Under the pieces are notes generated by a model. The model was given only the letters and a program-made list of their open reading frames with translations, did not search any database and had not been told where the DNA came from. The position numbers and the translations under genes are program-made. Positions 1 to 8,727 of a DNA stretch of 64,000 nt are shown here, in pieces (the first letter of the stretch is position 1; each line of letters opens with the position of its first letter). Source of the stretch: Verrucomicrobiia bacterium (GTDB lineage Bacteria; Verrucomicrobiota; Verrucomicrobiia; JABWAM01); the NCBI GenBank assembly GCA_020849895.1, contig JADZFN010000035.1:26010-90009 (forward strand). The letters run 5' to 3'.

Positions 1-841
1 AAACGCGCTCATGGTTGCGCTTCGCCCGCCGAAATCCGAACGCCGCCGCCGCCGCGCCTCCCAAGGCCAGCATCGTGTCCACGCCCGGCTCCGGTACGGC
101 CGTGAGCGTCAACATGGGCCGCGCGGAGACGGTTCCAAAGCTCCGTGAGTTGAAGGTGAATCCGAGGCCGGATTCAATCGGATCGAAGAAGAGACCGACG
201 TCGCTTCCGCTCATGAGATCAGTCAGAAAGCCCGGATCGCTCAACGACAGGGCGAAAGCCTGACGGGTATTCGCTCCCGCATTGGTGTAGTTCCCAAGCG
301 GGACCGTGCTGCCCGGCGGCACCAGCGCGACGAGGTCATCCCAAACCGCGCCGTCCCCCGTGGGTGCCGAAGGGTTTCCGGAACCCTCAATCCATGTGTC
401 GTTGGTCATCCAATTAATCCGAAAGGCGCCGACGCCTCGGTTGTACACGTCGTTGTTGGGCGCTGCATTCTCGGTCAAGAACAGCGTGGCGGCGGTCAGC
501 GTCCAGTTGCCCGCGCCGAACACGCTGTTGAAATTGGAAACGGTGTCGCCCAACGAGAACCGCATCAGGGTGTCGAAGACACCGTTTGCGACGCCGAGGC
601 GGTTCGTCGAGGCGGTGCCCGAGACCGCCAGTGCGCCCGCGCCGCCGTAGTTGCGCGTCGGATCCTCGGCGCGAACGAACGCGTCGGAGGTCGGGAGATT
701 GGTCGTCGTAACGGCTGCCGGCGCACAGGTCGTCCACGCCGTGAGAAAGAGGGCCGCAAACGCCCCCCGGAGCGCAGTCTGCGGCGCGGTGGACGAGCCT
801 GCGGAGGTTTCAAGGCGCGGAGAGTGGATCTTGAGTCTCAT
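1..841 (-). CDS. PEP-CTERM surface protein, DNRLRE-like (3' end beyond the window)
   Basis: Read from an ATG at 841-839, the frame stays open to the window edge, giving about 280 residues. The N-terminus has a long signal-like stretch with a hydrophobic core (AALFLTAW) followed by an Ala-rich cleavage region. The central part has the DAFVRA...NYGGAGALAVSG and FDTLMRFSL patterns of DNRLRE/CBM96-like beta-sandwich proteins. The C-terminus has VPEPG, then a hydrophobic Ala/Gly stretch, then FRRAKR: the PEP-CTERM sorting signal, which in known systems is recognised by an exosortase. The protein is probably exported and anchored in or released from the envelope. Its substrate cannot be told from sequence. 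At most a few C-terminal residues appear to be missing. Confidence 0.85.
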   Translation of the reverse strand, partial: MRLKIHSPRLETSAGSSTAPQTALRGAFAALFLTAWTTCAPAAVTTTNLPTSDAFVRAEDPTRNYGGAGALAVSGTASTNRLGVANGVFDTLMRFSLGDTVSNFNSVFGAGNWTLTAATLFLTENAAPNNDVYNRGVGAFRINWMTNDTWIEGSGNPSAPTGDGAVWDDLVALVPPGSTVPLGNYTNAGANTRQAFALSLSDPGFLTDLMSGSDVGLFFDPIESGLGFTFNSRSFGTVSARPMLTLTAVPEPGVDTMLALGGAAAAAFGFRRAKRNHERV

Positions 842-881
842 TGGAGTGGTTGGGTGTGACGATGGGATATTTTCGACGGCG

Positions 882-1943
882 TCAGATGGTCGCCAACTCC
901 CCCGTTTGACGGGCGTCGTAGCCCGGCAGTTCGCCGATAAGACGGCGGTAGTCGCGGCTGCGCAGCAGGCGGATGAGCCCCTGAATGCGAGGGTCATGCC
1001 GCATCGCGGAGGAGAAACAAAAGTCCAGCTCCTCCTCGCGCATCGGGAGAAAATTCAACCCGGCCTCCTCGGCGCAAAGCCGCACGCAGACACCGGCGTC
1101 CGCCCAGCCCGCGTGAACCGCTTCCGCAACGGCCGCATGGCCGTTCACCTGTCGTCCCGTCAGGCGGCGTCCTTGGAGCGCCTCGTCCAGGCATTCGCGC
1201 GCACCGGCGCCGGGTTCGCGCGCCGCCCAGTGCCGCGGACGGCGGACCAGGGATTTCACTGAACGCGACGCGTCGTCGGGCGGCAGCGCAATCCCCTCCT
1301 CCCACCGCGCGACACGCAGGAGATGATGGCCGCCGCCGAGACGCGCGCGCACGGTTTGCGCATTGCGCTCCGGATGGCGGTCGGTCGAGCGATGGATTCC
1401 GGCCACATGCACTCGCCGCTTTTGGAGGAGCTCCAAGGCGGCGCTTCCGTTGCGCGGAAAAACCAGCATTCGAAACCCTGAACTCCTCGCGTATTCTGCG
1501 GCCAGCAATCCTGCCGCGGGATCGCAGCATGCCAGCGTCAGCGTGGTTTCCGCCGGTGCCCGGGCTGCCGCATGGAAAACGCCTCTTCGGGAAAGGCCGT
1601 CATGAGGAACTGCGTTCAGCGACGTGGCTTCGACCGGATAAAGCAGGCGGCGGCGGTCCACCTCCGCTTCCCAGACGCGACATGGCTCGAATCGAGGAGG
1701 CCAGGCCCACTCCTGGTCGTGCGCCGTCGTCGCCGTCTTTCGCCCGAAAAGCTCCTCGACCGAACACTCCAGAGCCGCCGCCAGAGCGAGTGCGGCGGTG
1801 ACCGAAGGCGCGAGGCGTTCTCCTTCGACGGCGCTGACTGCCGTCCGCGAGATCCCCGCGCGACGGGCCAACTCCGCTTGGGACCATTCACGCGCCCTCC
1901 GCTGCGCAAGCACAGGATGAATTGCGATGCGAGAAAACGACAT
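882..1943 (-). CDS. XRE-family regulator with C-terminal periplasmic-binding-protein-like domain
   Basis: 353 residues from ATG 1943-1941. An open frame extends further upstream, but it runs into hflX and lacks helix-turn-helix similarity, so this start is preferred. Residues about 10-65 form a cro/C1-type HTH (WSQAELARRAGISRTAVSAV). The rest resembles the PBP-like domain of COG1910-type proteins (HTH plus molybdate/tungstate-binding-protein fold), with the hinge-like patterns seen in that group (FPRNGSAALELLQ, VAEAVHAGWADAGV). It probably senses a small ligand or oxyanion and regulates DNA; the ligand is not shown by the sequence. No transporter genes are adjacent. A promoter with two palindromes lies directly upstream, which suggests autoregulation. 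Confidence 0.75.
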   Translation of the reverse strand: MSFSRIAIHPVLAQRRAREWSQAELARRAGISRTAVSAVEGERLAPSVTAALALAAALECSVEELFGRKTATTAHDQEWAWPPRFEPCRVWEAEVDRRRLLYPVEATSLNAVPHDGLSRRGVFHAAARAPAETTLTLACCDPAAGLLAAEYARSSGFRMLVFPRNGSAALELLQKRRVHVAGIHRSTDRHPERNAQTVRARLGGGHHLLRVARWEEGIALPPDDASRSVKSLVRRPRHWAAREPGAGARECLDEALQGRRLTGRQVNGHAAVAEAVHAGWADAGVCVRLCAEEAGLNFLPMREEELDFCFSSAMRHDPRIQGLIRLLRSRDYRRLIGELPGYDARQTGELATI

Positions 1944-1948
1944 GATCC

Positions 1949-1981
1949 TATCATGATATGACAGAATTCTGACAAAAGCAA
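1949..1981 (-). promoter_or_regulatory. Predicted promoter and operators of the XRE regulator
   Basis: Read on the minus strand, TTGCTT (1981-1976), a 17-base spacer and TATCAT (1958-1953) look like a sigma-70 type promoter in a locally AT-rich island. Two perfect 10-base palindromes overlap it: CAGAATTCTG (1962-1971) lies in the spacer and TATCATGATA (1949-1958) covers the -10 box. The start codon follows the -10 box by nine bases. Binding by the downstream XRE protein would occlude RNA polymerase, so autorepression is inferred. Confidence 0.5.
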
Positions 1982-2094
1982 AACGATTTCGAATCCGTTC
2001 GAATCCGACAATGGCCGACGACACACTGCCGCTTTTCCGCCGGACGACGCCTTTGAGCGACCGCGTTCGAAGACGGGAGAGGGCGCGCCTGCGC

Positions 2095-3375
2095 CTATCC
2101 CTTCGCAAGACGGTACTGGGCGAAGCGCGGAAAGGCTCGTGGCGGGAGGATCGCGGTGACGCACACCGCGTCCCCGTCGTGGCGTTCCTCGAGGACCTTG
2201 CCGGTCCGATGGAGTTCGGCCACGAGGTGGTAGTCTGCATGCGGGATGCGCAAGAGCACGCGCTTCCGCGCGGCGGGCAGCCAATCCTGGAGGCGCTCGC
2301 GGAGGGCGTCGAGGCCTTCGCCCGATTCCGCCGAGACGAAAAGCGCATCGGGAAAGCGCCGAGCCAGCGCCGCGCGTCGCGCGAGGTCCGGAACGAGGTC
2401 GGCCTTGTTCAACACGGTGAAGACCTTGCGCAGGTCGGCGCCGAGTTCGGCGAGCACGTCCTGCGTGGTTTCGCGCATCTGTTCGCAGGCCGGGTTGGCG
2501 ACATCCACCACATGGACCAGGAAATCGGAGAGCACCGCCTCCTCGAGCGTGGCCTTGAAGGACTCGATCAAGCCATGCGGCAGCTTGCGGACGAAGCCGA
2601 CGGTGTCGGTCACGAGGAGCGGGCGGCCATCCGGGAGACGGATGGGACGGGTCGTCGTGTCGAGCGTGGCGAAGAGGCGGTCCTCGACAAACACGTCTTC
2701 GCCGGTGAGGCGGCGGAAGAGCGAGGATTTTCCGGCGTTGGTGTAACCGACGATCGCGGCATGCGGCGTCGGCACGCGGAGGCGGCGGGCGCGCCGGGTG
2801 GCGCGATGGCGGCGGACTTCGCCGATCTCCCGGCGGAGTTGATCAATGCGGCGGCGGACGAGGCGGCGGTCGGTTTCGAGCTGAGTCTCTCCCGCGCCGG
2901 TCATGCCGAATCCCGAGCCGGCCTGGCGTTCGAGGTGGCGCCATGCGTGCGTCAGCCGCGGCAGGGCGTACTCCATTCGGGCGAGTTCGACTTGGAGGCG
3001 CGCCTCGCGGCTGCGCGCGCGCCGCGCGAAGATGTCGAGGATCACCTCCTCGCGGTCAATCACCGCGAGCTTGCCGTGTTTCTCCCAGTTGCGCTGCTGC
3101 GCGGGAGAAATCACGTCGTCGAAAACGAGGACGTCCGCCGTCGCGGCGCGCGCCGCGACGGCGCACTCCTCGGCTTGTCCCGAGCCGACGAGGAAGCGCG
3201 GTTGCGGGCGGTCTGCGCGCAGAAGGCGCCGCCCGACGATCTCCAAACCCAACGTCTCCACCAGTTGAGCGAGCTCCTCGAGCAGGTTTTCGGCGTCCTC
3301 GCGCGTTTCGCGCCGCCATTGAACGCCGAGAAGAAAGGCGCGTCGAGGAGGACGAGAGGTGGGTTTGAGATCCAT
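2095..3375 (-). CDS. hflX: Ribosome-associated GTPase HflX
   Basis: 426 residues, the usual HflX length. The N-terminal nucleotide-binding-like domain has FLVGSGQAEE and VLVFDDVISPAQQRNWEK. A helical linker contains GSGFGMTGAGETQLETDRR, the family signature. The G domain starts near residue 215 with G1 GYTNAGKSS, G3 DTVGFV and G4 NKAD. HflX GTPases bind the large ribosomal subunit and split or rescue stalled ribosomes, often under heat or antibiotic stress. The gene stands 151 bases upstream of the XRE regulator and shares no obvious pathway with its neighbours. Confidence 0.95.
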   Translation of the reverse strand: MDLKPTSRPPRRAFLLGVQWRRETREDAENLLEELAQLVETLGLEIVGRRLLRADRPQPRFLVGSGQAEECAVAARAATADVLVFDDVISPAQQRNWEKHGKLAVIDREEVILDIFARRARSREARLQVELARMEYALPRLTHAWRHLERQAGSGFGMTGAGETQLETDRRLVRRRIDQLRREIGEVRRHRATRRARRLRVPTPHAAIVGYTNAGKSSLFRRLTGEDVFVEDRLFATLDTTTRPIRLPDGRPLLVTDTVGFVRKLPHGLIESFKATLEEAVLSDFLVHVVDVANPACEQMRETTQDVLAELGADLRKVFTVLNKADLVPDLARRAALARRFPDALFVSAESGEGLDALRERLQDWLPAARKRVLLRIPHADYHLVAELHRTGKVLEERHDGDAVCVTAILPPRAFPRFAQYRLAKG

Positions 3376-3455
3376 CGCGGGAAAAGGTGCGGGAGGCGGA
3401 CAACCGGAGACGATTACGGGTGCAACGCCTCGGGCTTCAAGGCGACATCTTCCTC

Positions 3456-4157
3456 CTATTGGAGGATGATCGGAGGGACGGCGAAGCCGCCGCCGGGGGC
3501 GTTCGGGTTGATGGGCTCCTCTGTCTGTTCGAAACGAATGACTTGATCGCCCTGAAACGTGACGATCTTCATCCCGACAGGCACCTTGCGGTAAAGCGTG
3601 GAGACGACGTTGGTCCCGTTGATCGTCGCCGGCACGTAGTAAGGGATGGTCTTATACGCAGTCCAACTCCACTGTTCGAACTCGCCACCGATTTCGCGAA
3701 CGGAGGATTTGGCGCCGGGTTTTCCGAGGACCTTGAGGACGGCCTCCTGAGTCATTCCGATCACGATCTCGCCTCGCGCGATGGCCTGGCGGATCCGTTC
3801 GGCTTCCTTTCGTTTCTTTTCGAAGTCGGCGAGCATCTCAGGCGAAGGCCTTTCGAGATCGTTCGCCAGGACCCAGCCTTCGGCTTTCCCGTTGGAAATC
3901 ACGGCGCGGACCAAGTGACGTTCCGGACCGAGGCCGAGAACGGTCACCTTCTGCTTTTCGACCAACCAATCCATGACGCCGCTGCCGTTGCGGCTGAAGG
4001 CGAGAGGAGTCGCCCGCAGGGTGCGCAGGGAAAGCGGCGCCGCGAGGTAATCCTCGACGTAGATCACATCCTCCTGCCGCGGGCGTTCGACGGCCGGCAC
4101 GGCGATGGCGGCGAGCAGCAGGAACGCCCACGAAAACCTTCGGAGTTTCGCTCTCAT
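3456..4157 (-). CDS. Exported protein of unknown function with a BamE/SmpA-like motif
   Basis: 233 residues. The first about 22 residues form a signal peptide (basic n-region, then FSWAFLLLAAIAVPAVE). The middle region may fold as an SH3-like domain (VTVLGLGPERHLVRAVISNGKAEGW). At about residues 130-150, GEIVIGMTQEAVLKVLGKP resembles the helix-turn of the SmpA/OmlA fold, a small outer-membrane assembly or scaffold module. The protein ends in a Pro/Gly-rich tail. Its ATG overlaps the stop of the upstream HNH gene in an ATGA, so the two are almost certainly co-translated. I do not recognise a specific function. Confidence 0.7.
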   Translation of the reverse strand: MRAKLRRFSWAFLLLAAIAVPAVERPRQEDVIYVEDYLAAPLSLRTLRATPLAFSRNGSGVMDWLVEKQKVTVLGLGPERHLVRAVISNGKAEGWVLANDLERPSPEMLADFEKKRKEAERIRQAIARGEIVIGMTQEAVLKVLGKPGAKSSVREIGGEFEQWSWTAYKTIPYYVPATINGTNVVSTLYRKVPVGMKIVTFQGDQVIRFEQTEEPINPNAPGGGFAVPPIILQ

Positions 4158-4870
4158 GGCCGAGGGGATTTTTCCTCTTTCTCCGCGTCGCGTTCAAGCC
4201 GTTCGGGCGGGCGGAAGGCGGAGGGATATCCGTATTCCTTGAGGACGGCGCGAATGCGCTCGAGCATGGCGAGATGTTTCGCGTCGCCGGCGGCGCGCGC
4301 CTGTTGTTCGAGGCGAGCGACGAGACGGGCGTAAAAATCGTAGATGCCGTAGGTCTTCTTGAGGAGATTGTGTTCGCTGCAGAGGGTTTGGCCGTTCTCG
4401 ACGCTGCTCGATCCGTCGAGGTGGCGCGGGCGGATGTGGTCGGCGCAAATTTCATGGCCATTGTGGCGGCCGTTGCCGCAGACGACGCAGCGATCGCGAT
4501 CACGCGCGTAAATCGCATCGCGCACCGCAGGAGAAAAATGTTCGTCGTCGGCCGTTCCCTGCCGGCCGGGGACGCGCTTGTAGACGCCCTTGCTCACCTT
4601 GACGAGCCAGCCGTCCTGATAGAGCTTGCGCACGGTGCGCCAAGGGTCCTGGGCGTCGGGGCGTTTCTTGAGGATCGCGGCGACGATCTCCTCCTGTTTG
4701 AGGTCGCGGTTCGGATGGGCCTCGAAAAACTCGCGGGCGACCGCCTCGATCGAAGGCGGGCGACCGGGCACCGGTCCCTCGGCTGCGAGGGCGGCGAGGA
4801 CGAGCACGAACGCTGCGGACACGGCTGCGGAAACACGCCGCGCGACAAGGCTTCGCGGGGAGGCGATCAT
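4154..4870 (-). CDS. HNH endonuclease with an N-terminal export signal
   Basis: 238 residues from ATG 4870-4868. Residues 1-33 look like a Sec signal (Arg-rich n-region, VSAAVSAAFVLVLAALAA core). No other ATG precedes the folded part, so the signal is probably real. Residues about 40-100 form a winged-helix-like module (EAVAREFFEAHPNRDLKQEE, LYQDGWLVKVSKGVYKR). An HNH domain with a zinc knuckle follows: CVVCG, then ADHIRPRHLDG, the N of SVENGQTLC and CSEHN. HNH enzymes cut DNA with a single metal ion. Export would make this a periplasmic or secreted nuclease, which is unusual for this domain pair. The stop overlaps the start of the next exported gene. Confidence 0.75.
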   Translation of the reverse strand: MIASPRSLVARRVSAAVSAAFVLVLAALAAEGPVPGRPPSIEAVAREFFEAHPNRDLKQEEIVAAILKKRPDAQDPWRTVRKLYQDGWLVKVSKGVYKRVPGRQGTADDEHFSPAVRDAIYARDRDRCVVCGNGRHNGHEICADHIRPRHLDGSSSVENGQTLCSEHNLLKKTYGIYDFYARLVARLEQQARAAGDAKHLAMLERIRAVLKEYGYPSAFRPPERLERDAEKEEKSPRP

Positions 4871-4944
4871 GCCGCCCCCAAGGTCGGCGCAAGCCGCGCC
4901 ACGCTCAAGCCGGAAGAATCGGCAGGCCGCTCGCGCAAGGGCGA

Positions 4945-6141
4945 TCATCTCGCCGTGCGGAGGATCTCCGCGAGGTCCTCCCGATCGAGGGGTGCGGGGT
5001 TGCCCTTCATGCTGCGACTGGAAGCGGCCTTGCGCGCAATTTCCTCGAAATCCTTTTCGCGCGCGCCCCAGGCCGAGAGCGCGGGGATCTCGAGGTCGCG
5101 CGCGAGCGCCGCCATCCACGCTGCCCCGTCCTCCCCGGTTGCGCCTTTCCGGCCCGTGAGAATTTCCGCAGCCTCGCCGTAGCGCGCGATCGCGGGGGAA
5201 TGCGAGGCCCGCGCGCGCAAGGCGGCGAGGTTGGCGCGGACCGTCGGCGCGAGGAGCGCCGCGCAGACCGCGCCGTGCGGCGCGGAGAACATCCCGCCGA
5301 GCGGCGCGGCGAGGCCGTGGACCGCCCCGAGCCCGGCGTTCGCCAGCGCGATCCCTCCGAAGAGGCTCGCGAGGGCCATGTCTTCGCGAGCCGACAGGTC
5401 CGACCCGTTGCGAAAGGCGCGTCGCAGCGCGCGCGCCGCGCGTGCCAGCCCTTTGCGGCACAGGGCGTCCGTGACCGGCGTCGCGCGAGGCGAAACGAAC
5501 GACTCGAGGAGTTGGGTGAGCGCGTCCATTCCCGTCGTCGCAGTGACCTCGGGCGGGAGGCCCCTCGCGAGTTCGGGATCCACGAGGGCCACGCGCGGCA
5601 GAAAAGGGGGGCCGCGCAGGCTCGCCTTCACGCGGCGCTCGGGCGAGGTGAGCACCGCGTTGCGCGTCGCTTCCGCCCCCGTCCCCGACGTCGTCGGGAT
5701 CGCGAGGCAGGGAAGGCCCGGCTTCGGGAGGGGCGCTTCCCGGCCGACGATCTCGAGATAATCGAGGAGATCGCCCGGATTCGGGGCGAGGCCGGCGATC
5801 GCCTTGCCGGCGTCGAGCGCGCTTCCGCCTCCGAAGGCGACCACCGCCTCCGCTCCGAACTTTCGCGCAAGGGCGAGACCGTCGCGCACCAGCGGGACCG
5901 TTGGCTCGCCCGGCACGGAAAACGTCTCAACGGCGAGCCTCGCGGCGCGCAAGGCGGCAGCCAGCGGCGCCGCGCGTGCGGGCATTTTTCCCGTCACGAG
6001 CAGGGTGCGTTTCCCCCAGGCCGCCACGATCTCCGGCGCCTCGCGGAGCGCCCCCGCTCCGAAGAGGATCCGGTTCGCCGTGGAGAAGTCCCAACAGGGC
6101 GAGGGGTCAGCGTTCCGTTCTCTCACGCGCAATCCGTCCAT
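4945..6141 (-). CDS. Iron-containing (group III) alcohol dehydrogenase
   Basis: 398 residues from ATG 6141-6139. A GTG at 6126-6124 would instead give a GTGA overlap with the upstream gene and 393 residues; both are plausible. The NAD(P)-binding part has AFGGGSALDAGKAIAG and IPTTSGTGAEAT. The metal site is partly recognisable: GMDALTQ, GAVHG and APHGAV supply the Asp and two His ligands. The position of the first His ligand of FucO (DALTH) is Gln here, a change I believe occurs in a subgroup of these proteins. The substrate is probably an alcohol, aldehyde or 2-hydroxy acid. It follows lutABC and a monooxygenase-like gene, which suggests catabolism of small hydroxy compounds. Confidence 0.85.
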   Translation of the reverse strand: MDGLRVRERNADPSPCWDFSTANRILFGAGALREAPEIVAAWGKRTLLVTGKMPARAAPLAAALRAARLAVETFSVPGEPTVPLVRDGLALARKFGAEAVVAFGGGSALDAGKAIAGLAPNPGDLLDYLEIVGREAPLPKPGLPCLAIPTTSGTGAEATRNAVLTSPERRVKASLRGPPFLPRVALVDPELARGLPPEVTATTGMDALTQLLESFVSPRATPVTDALCRKGLARAARALRRAFRNGSDLSAREDMALASLFGGIALANAGLGAVHGLAAPLGGMFSAPHGAVCAALLAPTVRANLAALRARASHSPAIARYGEAAEILTGRKGATGEDGAAWMAALARDLEIPALSAWGAREKDFEEIARKAASSRSMKGNPAPLDREDLAEILRTAR

Positions 6142-6410
6142 TTTTCCCCGCGGCGCGGCTCGGCCATCATCGCCTCCACGACCTCGCGCCATTTCCGGTA
6201 GTGCGCAGTCTCGCGGTGCTTCGCGTGGTCGCCGGTCTGCCGGTAGATTTCGAGGATCATGAAGCGGGACGGGTCCTCGGCCATCCGGAAGAGGTCGAAG
6301 CGGACGACGCCTTCCTCCTTGCGGCTGTGGCGCGCGTTTTCGAGGGTCGCGGCGCGGAAGGCCTCGGCGCACTCCGGCTTCACGCGGGCGTGAACCATCA
6401 GGACATGCAT
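6123..6410 (-). CDS. Antibiotic biosynthesis monooxygenase (ABM)-fold protein
   Basis: 95 residues from ATG 6410-6408, the normal size of a single ABM/LsrG-like ferredoxin-fold domain. Visible motifs are HVLMVHARVKPE at the first strand, GVVRFDLFR, SRFMILEIYR and a His-rich helix (HAKHRETAHYRKW). Such proteins are small dimeric oxygenases or isomerases that act without a prosthetic group; the substrate cannot be assigned. The 3' end overlaps the alcohol dehydrogenase gene, so the two are co-expressed. A longer frame upstream lacks coding similarity and is ignored. Confidence 0.75.
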   Translation of the reverse strand: MHVLMVHARVKPECAEAFRAATLENARHSRKEEGVVRFDLFRMAEDPSRFMILEIYRQTGDHAKHRETAHYRKWREVVEAMMAEPRRGEKWTDCA

Positions 6411-6617
6411 GGCGGCAGCATGCGGAAGCGTGCCGCGAAAATCCAGAGCGGAGGCGCTCCTCTCGAACCCCGGACGCGGGACGAGAAAGTCGGGTGAAGC
6501 AAAAGGTTCGAAGCGGGATGAGAGGGCCCACATCCCCGCAGATCGTCCGTTTCCTTTTTGTCGTTCCCGAGCGGGGCCGACAGATTTTTCGTGCGCTCTC
6601 GAATTCCGCTCTCGGCG

Positions 6618-7262
6618 TCAGAAGTCCAGGAGCAGGAGATAGAGCTCGCGCGGGCCGTGGGCGCCGAGGACGAGGATCTTCTCGATGTCCGCCGTGCGGC
6701 TCGGGCCGGTGATGAAGGTCGCCATGCTCGGCCACATCTTGCCGTGGCGGAGTTCGAGGAGCTGAAGCGCCTCGCGGATTTCTCCCACGAGCTGCGCGCG
6801 GCGCGCGACGACGAGGTGCGCCGGAGGCAGGACGGAGAGCGCCCGTCCGAAGCCGCTCTGGGCCGTGAGCACGATCGAGCCGGTGCGCGCAACGAGGCAG
6901 TCGCACGCCGTCACCCCGAGGTCGAACGAGGCGAGCTGTGCGCCGCAGGCCTCGCGCTCCAGCGTCTGCGCGCCCGGCACGCCGCTCACGGCGTCGCGGC
7001 AGAGATCGTCCGGCGCGGCCGCCACCCGCGCGAAGCCGCGCCGCGCAGCCAGCCCGGCGACCCACGCCCGCGCGTCGTTCGCATCGGGCGAACGGTGAAA
7101 CACGCCTTTCAACGCGGCGAACTCGCGCGCGAAGCGGGGCAGCGCCTCGTCCGCGCGGAGCGGCGGGAAAAGCTCCGCCGCCAGCGCCGGCGCCGGCGCG
7201 TGCGGCGCCGGCGCGCGGAGCGCCGCGCGGATGCGGCCGAGGATGGCGTCGCGGGAATTCAT
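6618..7262 (-). CDS. lutC: Lactate utilisation protein LutC
   Basis: 214 residues from ATG 7262-7260, which overlaps the lutB stop as ATGA. It contains the LUD domain, including TACDCLVARTGSIVLTAQSGFGRALSVLPPAHLVV, of which the TGS(I/V) and LPP..H parts are family marks. In characterised bacteria LutA, LutB and LutC together oxidise L-lactate to pyruvate through an Fe-S cluster complex. The 207 bases after the stop hold an imperfect stem (GCGGGGATG paired with CATCCCGC) without a clear T tract, so the following two genes may or may not share the transcript. Confidence 0.9.
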   Translation of the reverse strand: MNSRDAILGRIRAALRAPAPHAPAPALAAELFPPLRADEALPRFAREFAALKGVFHRSPDANDARAWVAGLAARRGFARVAAAPDDLCRDAVSGVPGAQTLEREACGAQLASFDLGVTACDCLVARTGSIVLTAQSGFGRALSVLPPAHLVVARRAQLVGEIREALQLLELRHGKMWPSMATFITGPSRTADIEKILVLGAHGPRELYLLLLDF

Positions 7263-8680
7263 GAGGGTTTGCGTTCGGAGGCCTTTCTCTTCCTCCACCA
7301 CTCGCGGAAGCTTTCAGGGGCGAGCGTGGGCGCGGCGCGCCGGGCGGTCCAGGCGCGCGCGGGATCCAGGAGCGAGCCTTCGACACCCAAGAGGCGGGAG
7401 AGGCGCTGGGCGATGCGTCCTGCGCGGGCGGCAAGCTCGTACGCGAACGGGCTGCGCATCGCCCAAGCCCAGAAACGGAAAGCGATCCATTCAACGGCGC
7501 CGACGTGACCCGCGTCCACCGCGTTGCGGCGATTACGGAGCAGATGCTGGTGGAGGTCAATGTGGACCGGACAGACTTCGCTGCACGCGCCGCAAAGGGA
7601 AGACGCGTAGGAAAGGTGTTTCCACTCGCGCAGCCCGCGGAAGTGCGGCGTGATCACCGAACCGATCGGTCCCTGATAGGTCGTGTCGTAGGAAAAACCG
7701 CCCACACCCTTGAAGACCGGGCAGACGTTGAGGCACGCGCCGCAGCGGATGCAGTGGAGCGCCTCGCGCTGCTCGGCGTCGGCGAGGAGTCGCGTGCGCC
7801 CGTTGTCGAGGAGGATCACGTGCATCTCCTCAGGGCCGTCGGTTTCGCCCTGCTGGCGCGGCCCGCCGAGGAGCGTGTTGTAGCCGGTGAGTTGCTGGCC
7901 CGTTCCCGAGACGGCGAGCATCGGCAGGAAACCGGCGAGATCTTCGAGCCGGGGCACCACCTTCTCGAGGCCCGCCACCGCGATGTGGACGCGCGGGAGC
8001 GTCGAGACGAGGCGGGCGTTGCCCTCGTTTTCCGTGATCGCGATCATTCCCGTTTCCGCCACGAGGAAATTGGCGCCCGTGACGCCCACGTCGGCGGCGA
8101 GAAACACCTCGCGGAGGACGCGCCGCGCGGTTTTCGTCAGGTCTTCGGCAGTGGCGTCGCGCGGGGCGCCGAGCTTCTCGTGGAAGGTGGCGGCGATCTC
8201 CTCCTTGGTGAGCTGCATCACCGGCGTGACGATGTGGTAGGGCGGCTCGCCGCGGATCTGGGCGATATACTCGCCGAGATCGGATTCCACCACCGCGATC
8301 CCGTGTTCTTCCAGAGCCGCGTTGAGGTGGATCTCCTCGGTGATCATGGACTTGGACTTGACCGCCTTTTGCGCGCCGGTCCGGTGGCAGATCTCGAGGA
8401 TGATTTCGCACGCCTGCGCCGCGTCCTCGGCCCAGTGCACGCGCGCGCCCCGGGCGGTCGCCCGGCGTTCGAACGTCTCGAGATGAAAGTCCAGGCGGTG
8501 GATCGCCTCCCATTTTCGCTGGTGCAACTGCCGCCGGCCCGTCGCCCAATCGAGGAAGGACGCCTTGGTTTCCGCCACTTTCGAGGTGTAAGTGGCCGTC
8601 GCCTTCAGCACCGTCGCGCGCTCGTGCGCATCGGCCATCCTTCGGCGCGATTCGGCGACAAATCGGGAGACGGAAGACAT
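7259..8680 (-). CDS. lutB: Lactate utilisation iron-sulfur protein LutB
   Basis: 473 residues from ATG 8680-8678. The N-terminal LUD domain has VKSKSMITEEI, GANFLVAETGMIAITENEGNARL (given here as its key parts TGM and NEGN) and LPRVHIAVAG. Two 4Fe-4S binding motifs follow: CIRCGACLNVCPV and CGACSEVCPVHI. A C-terminal helical extension completes the usual LutB/YkgF length. The protein passes electrons within the LutABC complex, at the cytoplasmic side of the membrane. It lies between lutA (47-base gap) and lutC (4-base overlap) in the usual order. Confidence 0.93.
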   Translation of the reverse strand: MSSVSRFVAESRRRMADAHERATVLKATATYTSKVAETKASFLDWATGRRQLHQRKWEAIHRLDFHLETFERRATARGARVHWAEDAAQACEIILEICHRTGAQKAVKSKSMITEEIHLNAALEEHGIAVVESDLGEYIAQIRGEPPYHIVTPVMQLTKEEIAATFHEKLGAPRDATAEDLTKTARRVLREVFLAADVGVTGANFLVAETGMIAITENEGNARLVSTLPRVHIAVAGLEKVVPRLEDLAGFLPMLAVSGTGQQLTGYNTLLGGPRQQGETDGPEEMHVILLDNGRTRLLADAEQREALHCIRCGACLNVCPVFKGVGGFSYDTTYQGPIGSVITPHFRGLREWKHLSYASSLCGACSEVCPVHIDLHQHLLRNRRNAVDAGHVGAVEWIAFRFWAWAMRSPFAYELAARAGRIAQRLSRLLGVEGSLLDPARAWTARRAAPTLAPESFREWWRKRKASERKPS

Positions 8681-8727
8681 CGGAGGCGGGGAAAGGCGGA
8701 GGAGATTTTCGCGGAGCGGCGGGCGTT

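Noticed and set aside
6520..6560. Stem GCGGGGATG/CATCCCGC after lutC as a rho-independent terminator
   Set aside because: The stem is imperfect and no T run follows on the minus strand, so I did not list it as a terminator.
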